From Natrarchaeobius chitinivorans (GTDB taxonomy: Archaea; Halobacteriota; Halobacteria; Halobacteriales; Natrialbaceae), in the NCBI RefSeq assembly GCF_003841505.1, contig NZ_REGA01000001.1:186001-250000 (forward strand): 64,000 nt of DNA, in the 5' to 3' direction. Shown here piece after piece: positions 1 through 8,908 of the stretch. The position numbers and the translations under genes were made by a program. Every line of letters starts with the position of its first letter. Position 1 is the first letter of the stretch. The notes below the pieces were generated by a model. The model did no database searches. It worked only from the letters and a program-made list of their open reading frames with translations, and had not been told where the DNA came from.

Positions 1-108
1 CCGGCATCCGACGACAGTGACGCCATTCCGGCATCCGACGACAGCGAGGCCCTTCCGACAACCAACGACAGCGACCCACTCCCGGCAGTCGACGACAACC
101 GTTCATGC
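1..108. repeat. 27-bp tandem repeat, about four copies
   Basis: Four consecutive 27-base units start at 1, 28, 55 and 82, each with a CCGGCA- or CCGACA-like start and an inner ACGACAG. Similarity decays from left to right. The period is a multiple of three, so the array encodes a nine-residue repeat if the frame is used. There are no spacers, so this is not a CRISPR array. Confidence 0.7.
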
Positions 109-186
109 GGAGTCGGTCGGTCCCTCCCCGTGGTCGATCGCCTCGCCAGGTTTCGGTCTCCGGTCGGCCGACGAACGGTCGGCTGA
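1..186 (+). CDS. Possible 3' end of a gene entering from the left
   Basis: Frame 1 is open from the window edge to a TGA at 184-186. Its first part encodes acidic nine-residue repeats of the type PASDDSDAI, PASDDSEAL, PTTNDSDPL and PAVDDN, which suits a haloarchaeal linker or tail. The last 28 or so residues are arginine-rich and unlike the repeat, and they overlap the converging mechanosensitive-channel gene by 84 bases. The true gene may therefore end earlier after a frameshift, or the frame may be fortuitous. No function can be assigned. Confidence 0.25.
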   Translation, partial: PASDDSDAIPASDDSEALPTTNDSDPLPAVDDNRSCGVGRSLPVVDRLARFRSPVGRRTVG

Positions 187-1125
187 CTCGGATTCGATTC
201 GGCGGTTGCGATCGAGCGCGTCGTCCCCGACTTCAGGCTCGAGCGATTCCCCGTCGGGCGAATCGAACGCAACTCGCGCCCGCCCGCTCGTCTCGTCGAA
301 GACGTGGTGGGTGTGCGGGTACGCGATTTCGACGTCGGCGTCCCGAAACGCGTTCCAGGCGTTGCGCTGGACCGCCGATCGAACTTTCAGCGGGAGGTAC
401 GGCTCCTCGAGCCAGAGTTTGAGATCGATCGAGATGCCGTGATCGGCGAACTCCCTGACGAACGCCGTCGGGCGCGCCGGAAACCGCGACTGGCCCACCC
501 TGATCGGCGGCCCGCCCTCGATGACGCCGTCGACCCGGCGAGCCGACCGCTCGAGGAGTTCGCAGGCCTGCTCGAGGTCGCCCTCGTAGGTGACACAGAC
601 CTCGATCGAGAGCCTGCTCCGTTCGTCCTCCGCCGAACAGTTACGGACGTCGCGCTCGCGCATCGTCTCGTTCGGAATCACGAGAAACGAGTTCTCGAGC
701 GTGAACACACGCGTATAGCCGAGCGTGATGTCGTCGACGTACCCCCGCTCTTCGCGGTCGGCGAGTTCGATCATATCGCCGACCTCGTAGGGTCGGTTGA
801 ACAGGATGAACAGCCCGCTGACGTAGCTGCGCCCGATCGGCGCGAGCACCGCACCGACGACGAGCGAGAGGACGGTAAACGAGAGCAGGACGTTCTGCGG
901 GCGAAAACCGAGGAGCCCGGCGAAGGGGACGAACGCGTAGCAGACGATCGCGATCCGGCCGGCCAACAACACCGCGTTGGCGGTCGTCGGTCGAAGGGCT
1001 CGCCGCTCGAGGCGCGGTCGAAGCCGATCGGCCAGCAGCTTCGAGCCGTACCACGCGACGAGGATCGCGATTCCGGCGAGCAGCCACGTCATCTCGAGCG
1101 TACCGACGAAATCCGTGACCGCCAT
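103..1125 (-). CDS. MscS-family small-conductance mechanosensitive channel
   Basis: Predicted membrane channel of the MscS family, which opens under membrane tension to release solutes during osmotic down-shock. The 340-residue product has hydrophobic segments near residues 12-28, 47-70 and 79-105. The last is the Gly/Ala-rich pore helix leading into LFNRPYEVGDMIEL, followed by the beta domain with GYVDDITLGYTRV and VIPNETM, and a polar acidic tail of about 45 residues. The frame stays open to 1275, but the extra 50 residues are polar and arginine-rich, so the Met codon at 1125 just before the first membrane segment is preferred. It is transcribed away from the AI-2E transporter gene. Confidence 0.88.
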   Translation of the reverse strand: MAVTDFVGTLEMTWLLAGIAILVAWYGSKLLADRLRPRLERRALRPTTANAVLLAGRIAIVCYAFVPFAGLLGFRPQNVLLSFTVLSLVVGAVLAPIGRSYVSGLFILFNRPYEVGDMIELADREERGYVDDITLGYTRVFTLENSFLVIPNETMRERDVRNCSAEDERSRLSIEVCVTYEGDLEQACELLERSARRVDGVIEGGPPIRVGQSRFPARPTAFVREFADHGISIDLKLWLEEPYLPLKVRSAVQRNAWNAFRDADVEIAYPHTHHVFDETSGRARVAFDSPDGESLEPEVGDDALDRNRRIESESADRSSADRRPKPGEAIDHGEGPTDSA

Positions 1126-1371
1126 CCGGGCGCTTCGGTCGGCGGAGACAGGTTCGAGCGACCGACCGCCGGCTACTGATTCGTGCGATCGGCCGCCGAC
1201 TCCCAGTCCGACGATTCGACCGACGAGTTCCGATTCGATGATTCTGGACGCGTAACGCGACGGGTAAACGGACACTGCCTGACCTTCCGTCGGCGAGCGA
1301 AAAAGGGCGGCCGTGGCAACAGCAGGGGACGGGTCCCGCCTTCGACAGCAGACCGTCCCGTGTGGTCCGAT

Positions 1372-1453
1372 ATACGGATTTCTGTAACTGTGTACCGGAG
1401 CGACCGCAAGACGGCGCCCAGTCGCTCCGGAGACGACGTACAGTATTCCGTAT
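1372..1453. repeat. Family A palindromic element (A1)
   Basis: Ends ATACGGATTTCTGT and ACAGTATTCCGTAT are inverted. They enclose a stem CCGGAGCGAC / GTCGCTCCGG with an internal GC-rich loop. It lies between the divergent channel and transporter genes. Confidence 0.75.
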
Positions 1454-1458
1454 AAAAG
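1449..1458 (+). promoter_or_regulatory. Candidate TATA box for the AI-2E transporter gene
   Basis: CCGTATAAAAG, formed by the right end of element A1 plus the following A-run, is the best TATA-like match upstream of the start at 1519. Initiation about 25 bases downstream would leave a leader of roughly 40 bases. Judged by eye only. Confidence 0.4.
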
Positions 1459-1518
1459 AGCCGTCTCAATTCACCGGAGTGTATTCATACTCGTACAGAC
1501 TAGGTAAGAAGTACGTCT

Positions 1519-2643
1519 ATGGATCGTGAAAAACTATTTCTCTACGTTTTACTGGCGATCGTCACGTTCTCGGTGTTCGTCATCGTTCGCCCGTTTCTCG
1601 AGTACGTTCTGCTGGCTCTCCTCCTCGCGTACGTCCTGTTTCCGTTACACCTCCAGCTACGCGAATCCGTACAGCGACGTCTGCCGTCCACTCGAGTCGC
1701 GGAGATCGTGTCCGCGGTCACGCTGATTCTCGCGAGTTTCGTGGTGTTGATAATCCCGATACTGTACATTCTGACGGCCTTTCTCGAGGACCTCCGGTTG
1801 ATCTCCCGGGGGGAAACCGACCTGCAGACTGCCCTGATCGAACGGAAACTCGCAGAGATCGCCGGCGTAGACGTCGACATTCAGGAGACGGCCGGACAGC
1901 TGACCGAATTCCTGTTCTCCGTGTTCTTCCACGACGTCTCACACCTGATCGAACTCTCGTTGCACGTCTCCCTCGGCGTCGCGCTCGTCCTCTTTCTGGT
2001 GTTTTACCTGTTGCTCGACGGGCCGGCGCTCGTCGCGTGGCTCACGGATGCGAGTCCGCTCTCCCCCGGGGTCAGCGCGACGCTGGTCGATCAGATCGAT
2101 CGAACGACGTGGGGGGCCGTCGTCGGTCACGCCTTCGCCGCCGTGGTCCAGGCGCTGGTTGCCGGTCTCGGCCTCTATTTGGCCGGTATTTCGAACGTCG
2201 TGTTCTGGACGATCGTGATGATGGTCCTCGCGTTCTTGCCGCTGATCGGCGTGTTCGTGATCTGGGCCCCTGCCGCGAGTTACCTGTTTCTCATCGACGA
2301 GACGGGGTCGGCGATTTTTCTCACCCTGTATGGCATCACGGTCGTGAGCTTCATCGATTACTACGTCAGGCCGATCGTGATCGACAAACGAGCGAGGCTG
2401 AACCCCGCGGTGATTCTCGTCGGCGTCTTCGGCGGCGTGTACACGCTCGGCTTCGTGGGGCTGTTCGTCGGCCCGATCCTGATCGGTATCGTCGTCGCGA
2501 TCCTCGAAACGTTCAGACAGGAGTACCGATCGTCAGCACAGCCGGAACTGGACACGAGTGGCGATTCTCCCGGCGTCGACGACGGGACCGCGACTCCGCG
2601 CTCGAGTGAGGTTTCACGGACGACTCGAGCCTCTCGAAAGTAG
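1519..2643 (+). CDS. AI-2E family transporter (TqsA/PerM-like permease)
   Basis: Polytopic membrane protein of 374 residues, within the usual range for the family (about 350). Hydrophobic stretches lie near residues 7-40, 65-90, 145-165, 205-260 and 265-335. The late segment contains the conserved pattern GVYTLGFVGLFVGPILIGIV, characteristic of AI-2E exporters. The C-terminal 35 residues are hydrophilic and rich in Ser, Asp and Arg. Family members export small molecules or act in sodium/proton exchange; the substrate here cannot be read from sequence. It stands alone, with a family A element on each side. Confidence 0.85.
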   Translation: MDREKLFLYVLLAIVTFSVFVIVRPFLEYVLLALLLAYVLFPLHLQLRESVQRRLPSTRVAEIVSAVTLILASFVVLIIPILYILTAFLEDLRLISRGETDLQTALIERKLAEIAGVDVDIQETAGQLTEFLFSVFFHDVSHLIELSLHVSLGVALVLFLVFYLLLDGPALVAWLTDASPLSPGVSATLVDQIDRTTWGAVVGHAFAAVVQALVAGLGLYLAGISNVVFWTIVMMVLAFLPLIGVFVIWAPAASYLFLIDETGSAIFLTLYGITVVSFIDYYVRPIVIDKRARLNPAVILVGVFGGVYTLGFVGLFVGPILIGIVVAILETFRQEYRSSAQPELDTSGDSPGVDDGTATPRSSEVSRTTRASRK

Positions 2644-2669
2644 CTGCTTGAACCCGTGATTCCGCGGCC

Positions 2670-2755
2670 TGATACGGTTTACTGTAAATCATTACCGGCG
2701 TACCCGCCGCCCGGGTCGCGGGTGCGCCGGTAAATCGTTACAGCAATCCGTATGA
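2670..2755. repeat. Family A palindromic element (A2)
   Basis: Typical copy with ends TGATACGGTTTACTGTAA and TTACAGCAATCCGTATGA. The stem CCGGCGTACCCGC / GCGGGTGCGCCGG contains one T-G pair, which would be a G-U wobble in RNA. Confidence 0.85.
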
Positions 2756-2756
2756 G

Positions 2757-2823
2757 ACGGACTATTGGCAGTCAACGTCAGTGGGACCGCAGTGAGGTCG
2801 CAGTCCCACCGGTACATCTACGG
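2757..2823. repeat. Degenerate family A-like element (A2b)
   Basis: Directly follows A2. GAGACGG and CTATTGG are followed by GTGGGACC and, after a GTGAGGTCGC loop, by GTCCCACCGG. The stem matches the GTCCCACCGG class seen at 12 kb, 42 kb, 45.7 kb and 47.5 kb. The outer ends are eroded. The 109 bases from here to the next gene at 2933 show no recognisable feature. Confidence 0.5.
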
Positions 2824-2932
2824 GAACCACTGCACGTCATTCCACACCTGCTCGTCAGACTGACCAGCGAGGAGTGTGTCAATCGGCGCAGTTGTTACCA
2901 GAGACCGTATGGATAGCTGTGGGCCGGCCCCG

Positions 2933-3484
2933 TTACATGAACCCGCGGTCGACTTCGTCCGTCTCGATCAAGTCCTCGAGTTCGGCGTTCAGCAGTTCGT
3001 CGGCCTCCTCGAACTGCTCGGAGAGGTGCTCGAGTTCGTCAGGCCGGTCGTACTGGTCGTACTCCACCGGGCCGAACGCCGGGCTCTCTACGGCCTCCAT
3101 CACGTCGTCGAAGAAGTCCTGCGGCCGCGTCGGCGCGTCGGCGTGGGTCTCGACGACGGTCTGAAGACGTTTGGCGACGCTCTCGGCGTGTTCCTCGTCT
3201 TCGGGCGGCGACTGGACGGCAAAGCGGCCGCCCGAATCCTCCCGCGGAAGGAAGCTGCCGATCTCGTCGTCGAGCTTTCGTGCGACGTGCGTCCCGACGC
3301 CGCGAACCTGGTACGGGTTTTTCGCGTACGTTTTCAGGAAGAAGACGCCGGCCCGTGGATGCGCGAGGTACATGTCCTCGCCGACGCCGCCAGCGCGGTC
3401 GCCGGCGACGGCTCGCCAACCCTCGGGATCGACGTCCCGGTCGGTGACGTCCTCGAGTACGTCCTGCCACTCGCGAATCCGCAT
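2933..3484 (-). CDS. Conserved hypothetical protein, haloarchaeal type
   Basis: A soluble, strongly acidic protein of 183 residues from MRIREWQDVLEDV. No catalytic motif or domain is recognised. It begins with a short segment rich in Asp and Trp. A moderately hydrophobic stretch follows (DMYLAHPRAGVFFLKTY, then NPYQVRGVGTHVARKLDDEIG), and it ends in a charged helical tail with many Glu and Leu. The open frame runs to 3667, but the added 61 residues are basic and unlike the rest, so the ATG at 3484 is chosen. It is divergent from the small membrane-protein gene at 3619. Confidence 0.75.
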   Translation of the reverse strand: MRIREWQDVLEDVTDRDVDPEGWRAVAGDRAGGVGEDMYLAHPRAGVFFLKTYAKNPYQVRGVGTHVARKLDDEIGSFLPREDSGGRFAVQSPPEDEEHAESVAKRLQTVVETHADAPTRPQDFFDDVMEAVESPAFGPVEYDQYDRPDELEHLSEQFEEADELLNAELEDLIETDEVDRGFM

Positions 3485-3618
3485 ACGTCGGGATTGGAAG
3501 TCGGGGAGAAAGAACGTATCGATCGAACGGAACGGAGAACGATCCGATTCGAACGGTCCGTATGAACCAAAAGGGATACGGTGACTCCCCCGACAGAACG
3601 TGTAACCCACTATTTCCC

Positions 3619-3897
3619 ATGCCCACCGGAGGAACGTTCTCGGTCGTCGAACTGTTTCGCGCCGCACCGGTCAAGAGTAGCCTGCTCGTACTCGGCCCCG
3701 TCGCTCTGGCGGCCGGACAACTGCTCAATAGCTACGTTAACGGCGTTTCACCCGCCGTAGCGATCGGTTTCGCCGCGGTAATGATCGGGTTTGCGGCCGT
3801 TGCGACCGGCCACCACGCCGCCGAACTTCGGCTCCGGCGCCTCGAGGCGACGATCGAGTCGGAGGCCGACGTCGAGACGCGGATCGGCGCGGAGTGA
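3619..3897 (+). CDS. Small two-helix membrane protein
   Basis: A 92-residue product starting at MPTGGTFSVVELFRAAP, with two hydrophobic segments near residues 18-35 and 43-63, followed by a charged helix (AELRLRRLEATIESEAD). The longer frame from 3562 adds polar residues with no apparent role. No family is recognised. The layout, two membrane helices and an acidic cytoplasmic tail, resembles many uncharacterised haloarchaeal small membrane proteins. It converges on the SPW-repeat-like gene. Confidence 0.6.
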   Translation: MPTGGTFSVVELFRAAPVKSSLLVLGPVALAAGQLLNSYVNGVSPAVAIGFAAVMIGFAAVATGHHAAELRLRRLEATIESEADVETRIGAE

Positions 3898-3913
3898 TCG
3901 AGCGACTGCGACG

Positions 3914-4474
3914 TTACGTCCCCGTCTCGGGTTCGGTTGCGACCGTCCGCGCCTCTCGAGCCTCGTAGGCGTTGTAGCCCGCGAGGCCGGCGACGAGAAG
4001 CCCGGAGGCGAGCGTGCTCCAGAACAGGCTGCCGAGCATTCCGAGCAGTGCAGCGGAGACGATCAACCAGATCCCCAGCACCGCGAGAAGCGAGGAGACG
4101 CCGACGCTTATCGGGATGTCGTTTTGAATTCGGTAGACGTTGTAGCCGGCGGCGAGGAAGACGATCGCACCGACGAGGACGTTGTTCCACAGTGACGCCT
4201 CGCCGACGTCGAAGAGCAACACCGAGATGGCGACCCACGCACCGATGGCGGCGATGACCGCGCTGATGATCGGCGTATCGCGGCGTCGTTCCTCGTTTGC
4301 GACCTGCGTGGAGGGATCACGCGGATCGTGGCCATCGTCGGGGCGGTCGCCGGCCCCTGTCCCGGAGTCGATCTCGTCGACGGCGTTTGGCCGCTCGTTC
4401 CCCGCGCCCGGGTCGCCCCCGGTGTCGGCGTCCGGGGCCCCTCGGTCGCGGCGATCGTCGTTCGAATCGTTCAT
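3914..4474 (-). CDS. SPW-repeat-like four-helix membrane protein
   Basis: The product has 186 residues. The first 65 are hydrophilic, rich in Asp, Gly and Pro and probably disordered. Four hydrophobic segments then form two similar halves: IISAVIAAIGAWVAISVLLF plus LWNNVLVGAIVFLAAGYNVYR, and SSLLAVLGIWLIVSAALLG plus FWSTLASGLLVAGLAGYNAY. The internal duplication, with a Trp before each second helix and a GYN motif after it, fits the SPW-repeat family, whose role is unknown. The ATG at 4472-4474 is the only sensible start. Confidence 0.75.
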   Translation of the reverse strand: MNDSNDDRRDRGAPDADTGGDPGAGNERPNAVDEIDSGTGAGDRPDDGHDPRDPSTQVANEERRRDTPIISAVIAAIGAWVAISVLLFDVGEASLWNNVLVGAIVFLAAGYNVYRIQNDIPISVGVSSLLAVLGIWLIVSAALLGMLGSLFWSTLASGLLVAGLAGYNAYEAREARTVATEPETGT

Positions 4475-4638
4475 AGTAACCGTCGGTTCATCTCGTTCAC
4501 TTTTAAGGGGCCGCGACCGTTTCGATCGTATCCGTGCGAAAACGGAGGAAATATGTGATTACTCGATCCGTGTTGCGGCGATCGCGCGGAGATCGCGACC
4601 GATAGCGTTTTTCACCGTCCGGTCCGTGACGGACAGGC

Positions 4639-7470
4639 GTGAACGTACGCGGAACCGTCGCGGGCGACATCGAGGTTCGGTCGGTATCGACGAGTTACGG
4701 CGAGAGCGACCTCGCGGAGGTACCGCTTCGACTCGACGACGAGGACGGCCGAGACCGTGGAAACGGTGGAAATACCGGAAACGGCCGAGACGTCGGAAGC
4801 GACGGAGACGGGAGGAACGTAACGACGGTAACGCTGTGGAACAAGTGGACCGAGTCCGCCCGACTCCTCGAGCCGGGGATGGAACTGCTGGTGACCGACG
4901 CCAAATCCGAGGAGTACCGCGGCGAGGTCCAGTACGCCACGACGGGCGACTCCTACGTCGTCGTCGAGCCGGGCTTTCTGGTGAACGTGACGTCGATCAG
5001 AAACTGGGTGGAGTGTCCACGTCTGTACTACCTGAACAAGCTCTCGGGGGTGCCGCTTAACTACCCGGTCGTGAAGGGGACGCTCGTCCACGAGGTGTTC
5101 GGCGACTTGCTCCGGGGACGGGACCTCGAGGAATCGATCGACGCCCGCGTCGAAGAGCGGGGGCTCGAACTCGGTTTGCTCGGTGAGACGCCCGAAAGCG
5201 TCGCCGAGGACGTCCGCGAGAACGCCGCCGCCATCGAGGGCTGGCTCGAACAGGGACGGTTGACCGAAGCGGACAGCTGGCGTTCGGAGCAACTGCTCAT
5301 CAGCGAGACGTTCGGCATCCGCGGGCGGGCGGACGCCGTTCGCCGGGGCGCACCGGTCGAGTTGAAGACGGGGAAGAACCTGAAGAAAGAACCCCGATTT
5401 AAGGACAAAGTCCAGGCCGCCTGCTACGCGCTCTTGCTCGAGGAACACGGCGGCGACGTCGACACCGGGACGCTGCTCTACACGAAGAACTCGGCGCTGG
5501 ATCGCAACGAGGAGACCGGCGACCTCACGCCGGCGAAGGACTTTGCGATGGGTGACGGTCTGTTGAAGTTCGTCGTCCGGCTGCGAAACGAAATCGCGGC
5601 GATGGAGCGTTCGGGGGACGTGCCGACGGGCTACGAGGCCGACGCGAAGTGTGAATACTGTTTCGAGCAGGACACCTGCATGGTGGTCTCGGGGCGACTC
5701 GACCAGGAGTCGAAAGCGGGACAGATCGGGCAGGCGCTCCCCGCCGAGGAACGCGAGTACTTCGATCGGTTCTACCGGGCGATCGAGGAGGAACGCCGGG
5801 AGGTCCACCGCGAGTACGCGAAGCTCTGGGAGCAAGACGCCGAGGAACGAGCCGACGACGACCGGGCGCTGATCGACCTCGAGTTCGTCGAGAAACGCCC
5901 CCTCGAGGGCGGCCGATGGGAACTCAGAGCGAGACGGACGGGTGGGGGGACCTCGAAGCTCCGGGAGGGTGACCTGGTGCTCGCGAGCGACGGGCATCCG
6001 GTTCGCGGGAACGCGGAACTGGCCCGAATCGAGCGAATCGGGGGCACGGAGCCACGCTCGGCGGACGCCTCGAGCGGGCAACGCCCGCGAGACGACGACG
6101 TCCTCCTGACCGCGGACGAGCCCGTCGAGGTCACCAGGCTGGACGTCTACCCCTCCGAACTGACGACCGATCGGCTGCTCGTCGCGCTTCACGACTGCCT
6201 GCTGAAAGGCGACGAGCGTCGCAAGGACGTGCTGTTTGGGCGCGCCGAACCCGAGTTCGACCTCTCGGACGAGGAGTTCATCGATAACAACGACGCACAG
6301 AACGAGGCGGTGCGGACGGCCGTCGGCGCGAACGACTGTGCGCTGATCCACGGCCCGCCGGGAACCGGAAAGACCTACACGATCGCTCGCGCGATCCGCG
6401 CGATGGTCGACCGCGGCGAACGCGTCCTGCTGTCTGCCTTTACCAACCGCGCCGTCGACAACGCGCTCGAGGCGCTGCTCGAGCAACTCGAGGACGGCGG
6501 CGAAGTCGGCGGTGCGTCCCAAACGAACCGAAACGGGGACGGCGAAGCCGTCGACGTCGTTCGCGTCGGTTCGGAAAGCGGCGTCCGTGAGGACATGGAA
6601 CCGTACCGCCTCGAGCGGGCGGGAGATCCGGCGGACCGGGTTGCCGAACTGGGCGACGCGCAGGTCGTCGCGGCGACGACGGCGACCTGCGGCTCGCGGG
6701 TGATGAAAGAGCAGGCGTTCGACGTCGCGCTGGTCGACGAGGCCGCACAGCTCACCGAGCCGGGGACGTACGCGGCGGCCAATCTCGCCGGCCGGTTCGT
6801 CCTCGTCGGCGATCACGAACAGCTTCCCCCGGTCGTCCGGGCGGAAAACGACCTCACGCGGTCGCTGTTCGAACGACTCGTCGACCGATACCCCGACGCC
6901 GGCGTCATGCTCGATCGCCAGTACCGGATGAACCAGCGCATCCAGGCGTTCGCCTCCCGGGAGTTCTACGACGGTCAGCTCCGGCCCGCGACGCCGGCGG
7001 TCGCCGGTCGAACGCTCGACGACCTCGCGGACGTCTCCCGCGACGCGCTCCCCGAATCGCTGCGGGACCCGGTGGCGTTCGTCGACGTCGAGGGTGACGA
7101 CGGCCAGTACACCGACGACGAGGAGGCCGAACGGATCGCGGACCTCGTCCAAACGTACGAGGACGCCGGCCTCGAGCGCTCGAAGATCGGCGTCATCGCG
7201 CCGTTCCGGGCGCAGGTGTCCACGATCTCGAATCGCGTTCCCGAGGACGTCACGGTCGACACCGTCGACCGCTTTCAGGGCTCGAGTCAGGAAGTCATCG
7301 TCGTCTCCTTTACCGCGACGGGATCGCTCGAGGGGCCGATCTTCGAGGACTACCGCCGGATCAACGTCGCGCTCACGCGGCCGAAGCGAGCGCTCGTCCT
7401 GGTCGGCGACTCGAACGCGCTCGAGTCAGACCCGGTCTACAGGCGGATGCTCGAGTGGGCGCGACGATAA
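4639..7470 (+). CDS. Dna2-like Fe-S nuclease / superfamily 1 helicase
   Basis: A 943-residue DNA-processing enzyme combining a RecB/Cas4-type nuclease with a Dna2/Upf1-like helicase. Cysteines C126, C338, C341 and C347 match the C...CX2CX5C iron-sulfur pattern. Between them lies the PD-(D/E)XK core with D232 and E241-L-K243. The helicase half has Walker A GPPGTGKT at 572-579, a DEAAQ motif near 700, RQYRMN, and C-terminal motifs DTVDRFQGSSQEVIVVSF and NVALTRPKRALVLVGD. Such proteins trim flaps and ends in replication and repair. The start is a GTG. Unlike the AddA-like protein at 32-36 kb, all active-site residues of both domains appear intact. Confidence 0.87.
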   Translation: MNVRGTVAGDIEVRSVSTSYGESDLAEVPLRLDDEDGRDRGNGGNTGNGRDVGSDGDGRNVTTVTLWNKWTESARLLEPGMELLVTDAKSEEYRGEVQYATTGDSYVVVEPGFLVNVTSIRNWVECPRLYYLNKLSGVPLNYPVVKGTLVHEVFGDLLRGRDLEESIDARVEERGLELGLLGETPESVAEDVRENAAAIEGWLEQGRLTEADSWRSEQLLISETFGIRGRADAVRRGAPVELKTGKNLKKEPRFKDKVQAACYALLLEEHGGDVDTGTLLYTKNSALDRNEETGDLTPAKDFAMGDGLLKFVVRLRNEIAAMERSGDVPTGYEADAKCEYCFEQDTCMVVSGRLDQESKAGQIGQALPAEEREYFDRFYRAIEEERREVHREYAKLWEQDAEERADDDRALIDLEFVEKRPLEGGRWELRARRTGGGTSKLREGDLVLASDGHPVRGNAELARIERIGGTEPRSADASSGQRPRDDDVLLTADEPVEVTRLDVYPSELTTDRLLVALHDCLLKGDERRKDVLFGRAEPEFDLSDEEFIDNNDAQNEAVRTAVGANDCALIHGPPGTGKTYTIARAIRAMVDRGERVLLSAFTNRAVDNALEALLEQLEDGGEVGGASQTNRNGDGEAVDVVRVGSESGVREDMEPYRLERAGDPADRVAELGDAQVVAATTATCGSRVMKEQAFDVALVDEAAQLTEPGTYAAANLAGRFVLVGDHEQLPPVVRAENDLTRSLFERLVDRYPDAGVMLDRQYRMNQRIQAFASREFYDGQLRPATPAVAGRTLDDLADVSRDALPESLRDPVAFVDVEGDDGQYTDDEEAERIADLVQTYEDAGLERSKIGVIAPFRAQVSTISNRVPEDVTVDTVDRFQGSSQEVIVVSFTATGSLEGPIFEDYRRINVALTRPKRALVLVGDSNALESDPVYRRMLEWARR

Positions 7471-7566
7471 CGCCACGGTCGGAGACAGCGCAGTGGCCAC
7501 TATCGTTGCAGTTGGTACTCGAACGAAACTGTTAGGAGGACCCCATCGAGACGAAGCTGACAACGA

Positions 7567-8403
7567 ATGCGTCTGGAAGACGAAAGCGCCGCCCTTCGCG
7601 AGGCGTTCCCTGCCGAGTACGCCGAACTGGTCCTGGCGGTGACCGAACTCGGCGGGACGACGGTTCCGATGGTCCTGCTCGCCGTCCTGTTCTGGCTCTC
7701 GAGTCGCCGGCGAAACGCGCTCGTGATCAGTTACGCGGTGGCCGGGATTGGATTCGTCGTTGCGGTCAAGGCGGCGTTGGGCCTGCCGCGGCCGCCGTCG
7801 GCCGCACTCCTCGTCCCGCTCGAGATCGACGGCTTCGGGTTCCCGAGCGGTCACGCGTTCGCGTCGGTCGTCGTCTACGGGGGGCTGGTCGCGGCGTACG
7901 ACCGGGTTCGCGACCCGCGGGCCGTACTCGCACTCGCCGTCGTCGTCGCGGCGGTGTCGCTCTCCCGGGTGTTTCTCGGTGTCCACTACCTCGGTGACGT
8001 CCTCGCGGGGATCGCACTCGGCGTCGGCTTCCTCGCCATCGTGGGCTATGCCACCCGCGACGATCCGCGGGTCGGGTTCGCGATCGCGCTCCCCCTCGGA
8101 GTCGTCGCCATCGTCGTGACTGGCGCGAGCGGCGACGCCCTCCTGGCGTTCGGTGGGTCGATCGGCGGGCTGGCCGCGACGGTCCGGGGCGTCGACAGGT
8201 CGCCGGTCCGCTCGCGATTCGAGGCCGGAGTCCTCGTCGCTATCGGTCTGTGCGGCCTCGTCGCCGTTCGGATGACCGAAGGGGTGGTTTCGTCTCCGTT
8301 CGTTCTCGTAGGGCTGTACGCACTCCTGTCCGCGTGGGTCCTGCTCGTTCCGGGTGTCGTCGGTCGGATCCCGCTCGAGCGACTGCCGGCGACGGCGACG
8401 TAA
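7567..8403 (+). CDS. PAP2-family phosphatase
   Basis: Integral membrane phosphatase of the PAP2 (phosphatidic acid phosphatase type 2) superfamily, 278 residues. The three signature motifs are complete: K68 with R75-P76 in KAALGLPRP, P93-S-G-H96 in FPSGHAF, and R134 with H140 and D144 in SRVFLGVHYLGD. At least six hydrophobic segments surround them. Family members dephosphorylate lipid phosphates or isoprenyl diphosphates on the outer face; the substrate here is unknown. It follows the Dna2-like gene by 96 bases, but there is no functional link visible. Confidence 0.85.
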   Translation: MRLEDESAALREAFPAEYAELVLAVTELGGTTVPMVLLAVLFWLSSRRRNALVISYAVAGIGFVVAVKAALGLPRPPSAALLVPLEIDGFGFPSGHAFASVVVYGGLVAAYDRVRDPRAVLALAVVVAAVSLSRVFLGVHYLGDVLAGIALGVGFLAIVGYATRDDPRVGFAIALPLGVVAIVVTGASGDALLAFGGSIGGLAATVRGVDRSPVRSRFEAGVLVAIGLCGLVAVRMTEGVVSSPFVLVGLYALLSAWVLLVPGVVGRIPLERLPATAT

Positions 8404-8444
8404 CGATCCGGGTCGGCTGGGTGGCGACGAATCCGCCGGCTGAT

Positions 8445-8837
8445 CTATTCCGGTTCGTCCTCGAGGAAGTCGATACACCACTCGACGTCCGATAGCGTCG
8501 CGGTGTCGCCGTTGCGCTCGATCGAGACGAGCAGTCCCGACTTCTGTCCGACCGAGTCGGGACAGGAGACGATCCACGCCTCCTCGAAGATACGCGCGAT
8601 CGCGTTCAACGTTCCCGCGTCGAACGCGTTTTCCTGTCGTCGATAGCTCAACTGATCGACGATCGTTCGGTCGACGAGCGCCTGCGTTTCGGTTCGGCTG
8701 TACTGCTCGCGGACGTCGTCGCGCATGACGGACCCCCAGTCCATCGGTTGATACCGGATTACGACGCGAAGATCCTCCCCGACCCGTTCGTAGACGGCGT
8801 CCCAGACGGTCTGTGCCCGGGAGCGTGCTGTAGACAT
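8445..8837 (-). CDS. Conserved haloarchaeal hypothetical protein
   Basis: A soluble 130-residue protein from MSTARSRAQTVWDAVYERVGEDLRVV. It looks like a compact alpha/beta domain ending in a beta-strand-rich half (WIVSCPDSVGQKSGLLVSIERNG), then WCIDFLEDEPE. No active-site motif is recognised. An upstream in-frame stretch to 8942 overlaps a family A element and is rejected as coding. It converges on the PAP2 gene. Confidence 0.65.
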   Translation of the reverse strand: MSTARSRAQTVWDAVYERVGEDLRVVIRYQPMDWGSVMRDDVREQYSRTETQALVDRTIVDQLSYRRQENAFDAGTLNAIARIFEEAWIVSCPDSVGQKSGLLVSIERNGDTATLSDVEWCIDFLEDEPE

Positions 8838-8908
8838 AACTCCTCCCGAGAGATTCTGTAATGCCAGTAGAAATATCCTTTGGTTGTAACGTGTGCGGAT
8901 TGTTGCTC

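Noticed and set aside
4612-7152. 846-residue minus-strand frame opposite the Dna2-like gene
   Set aside because: Shadow frame; the plus strand carries complete nuclease and helicase motifs.
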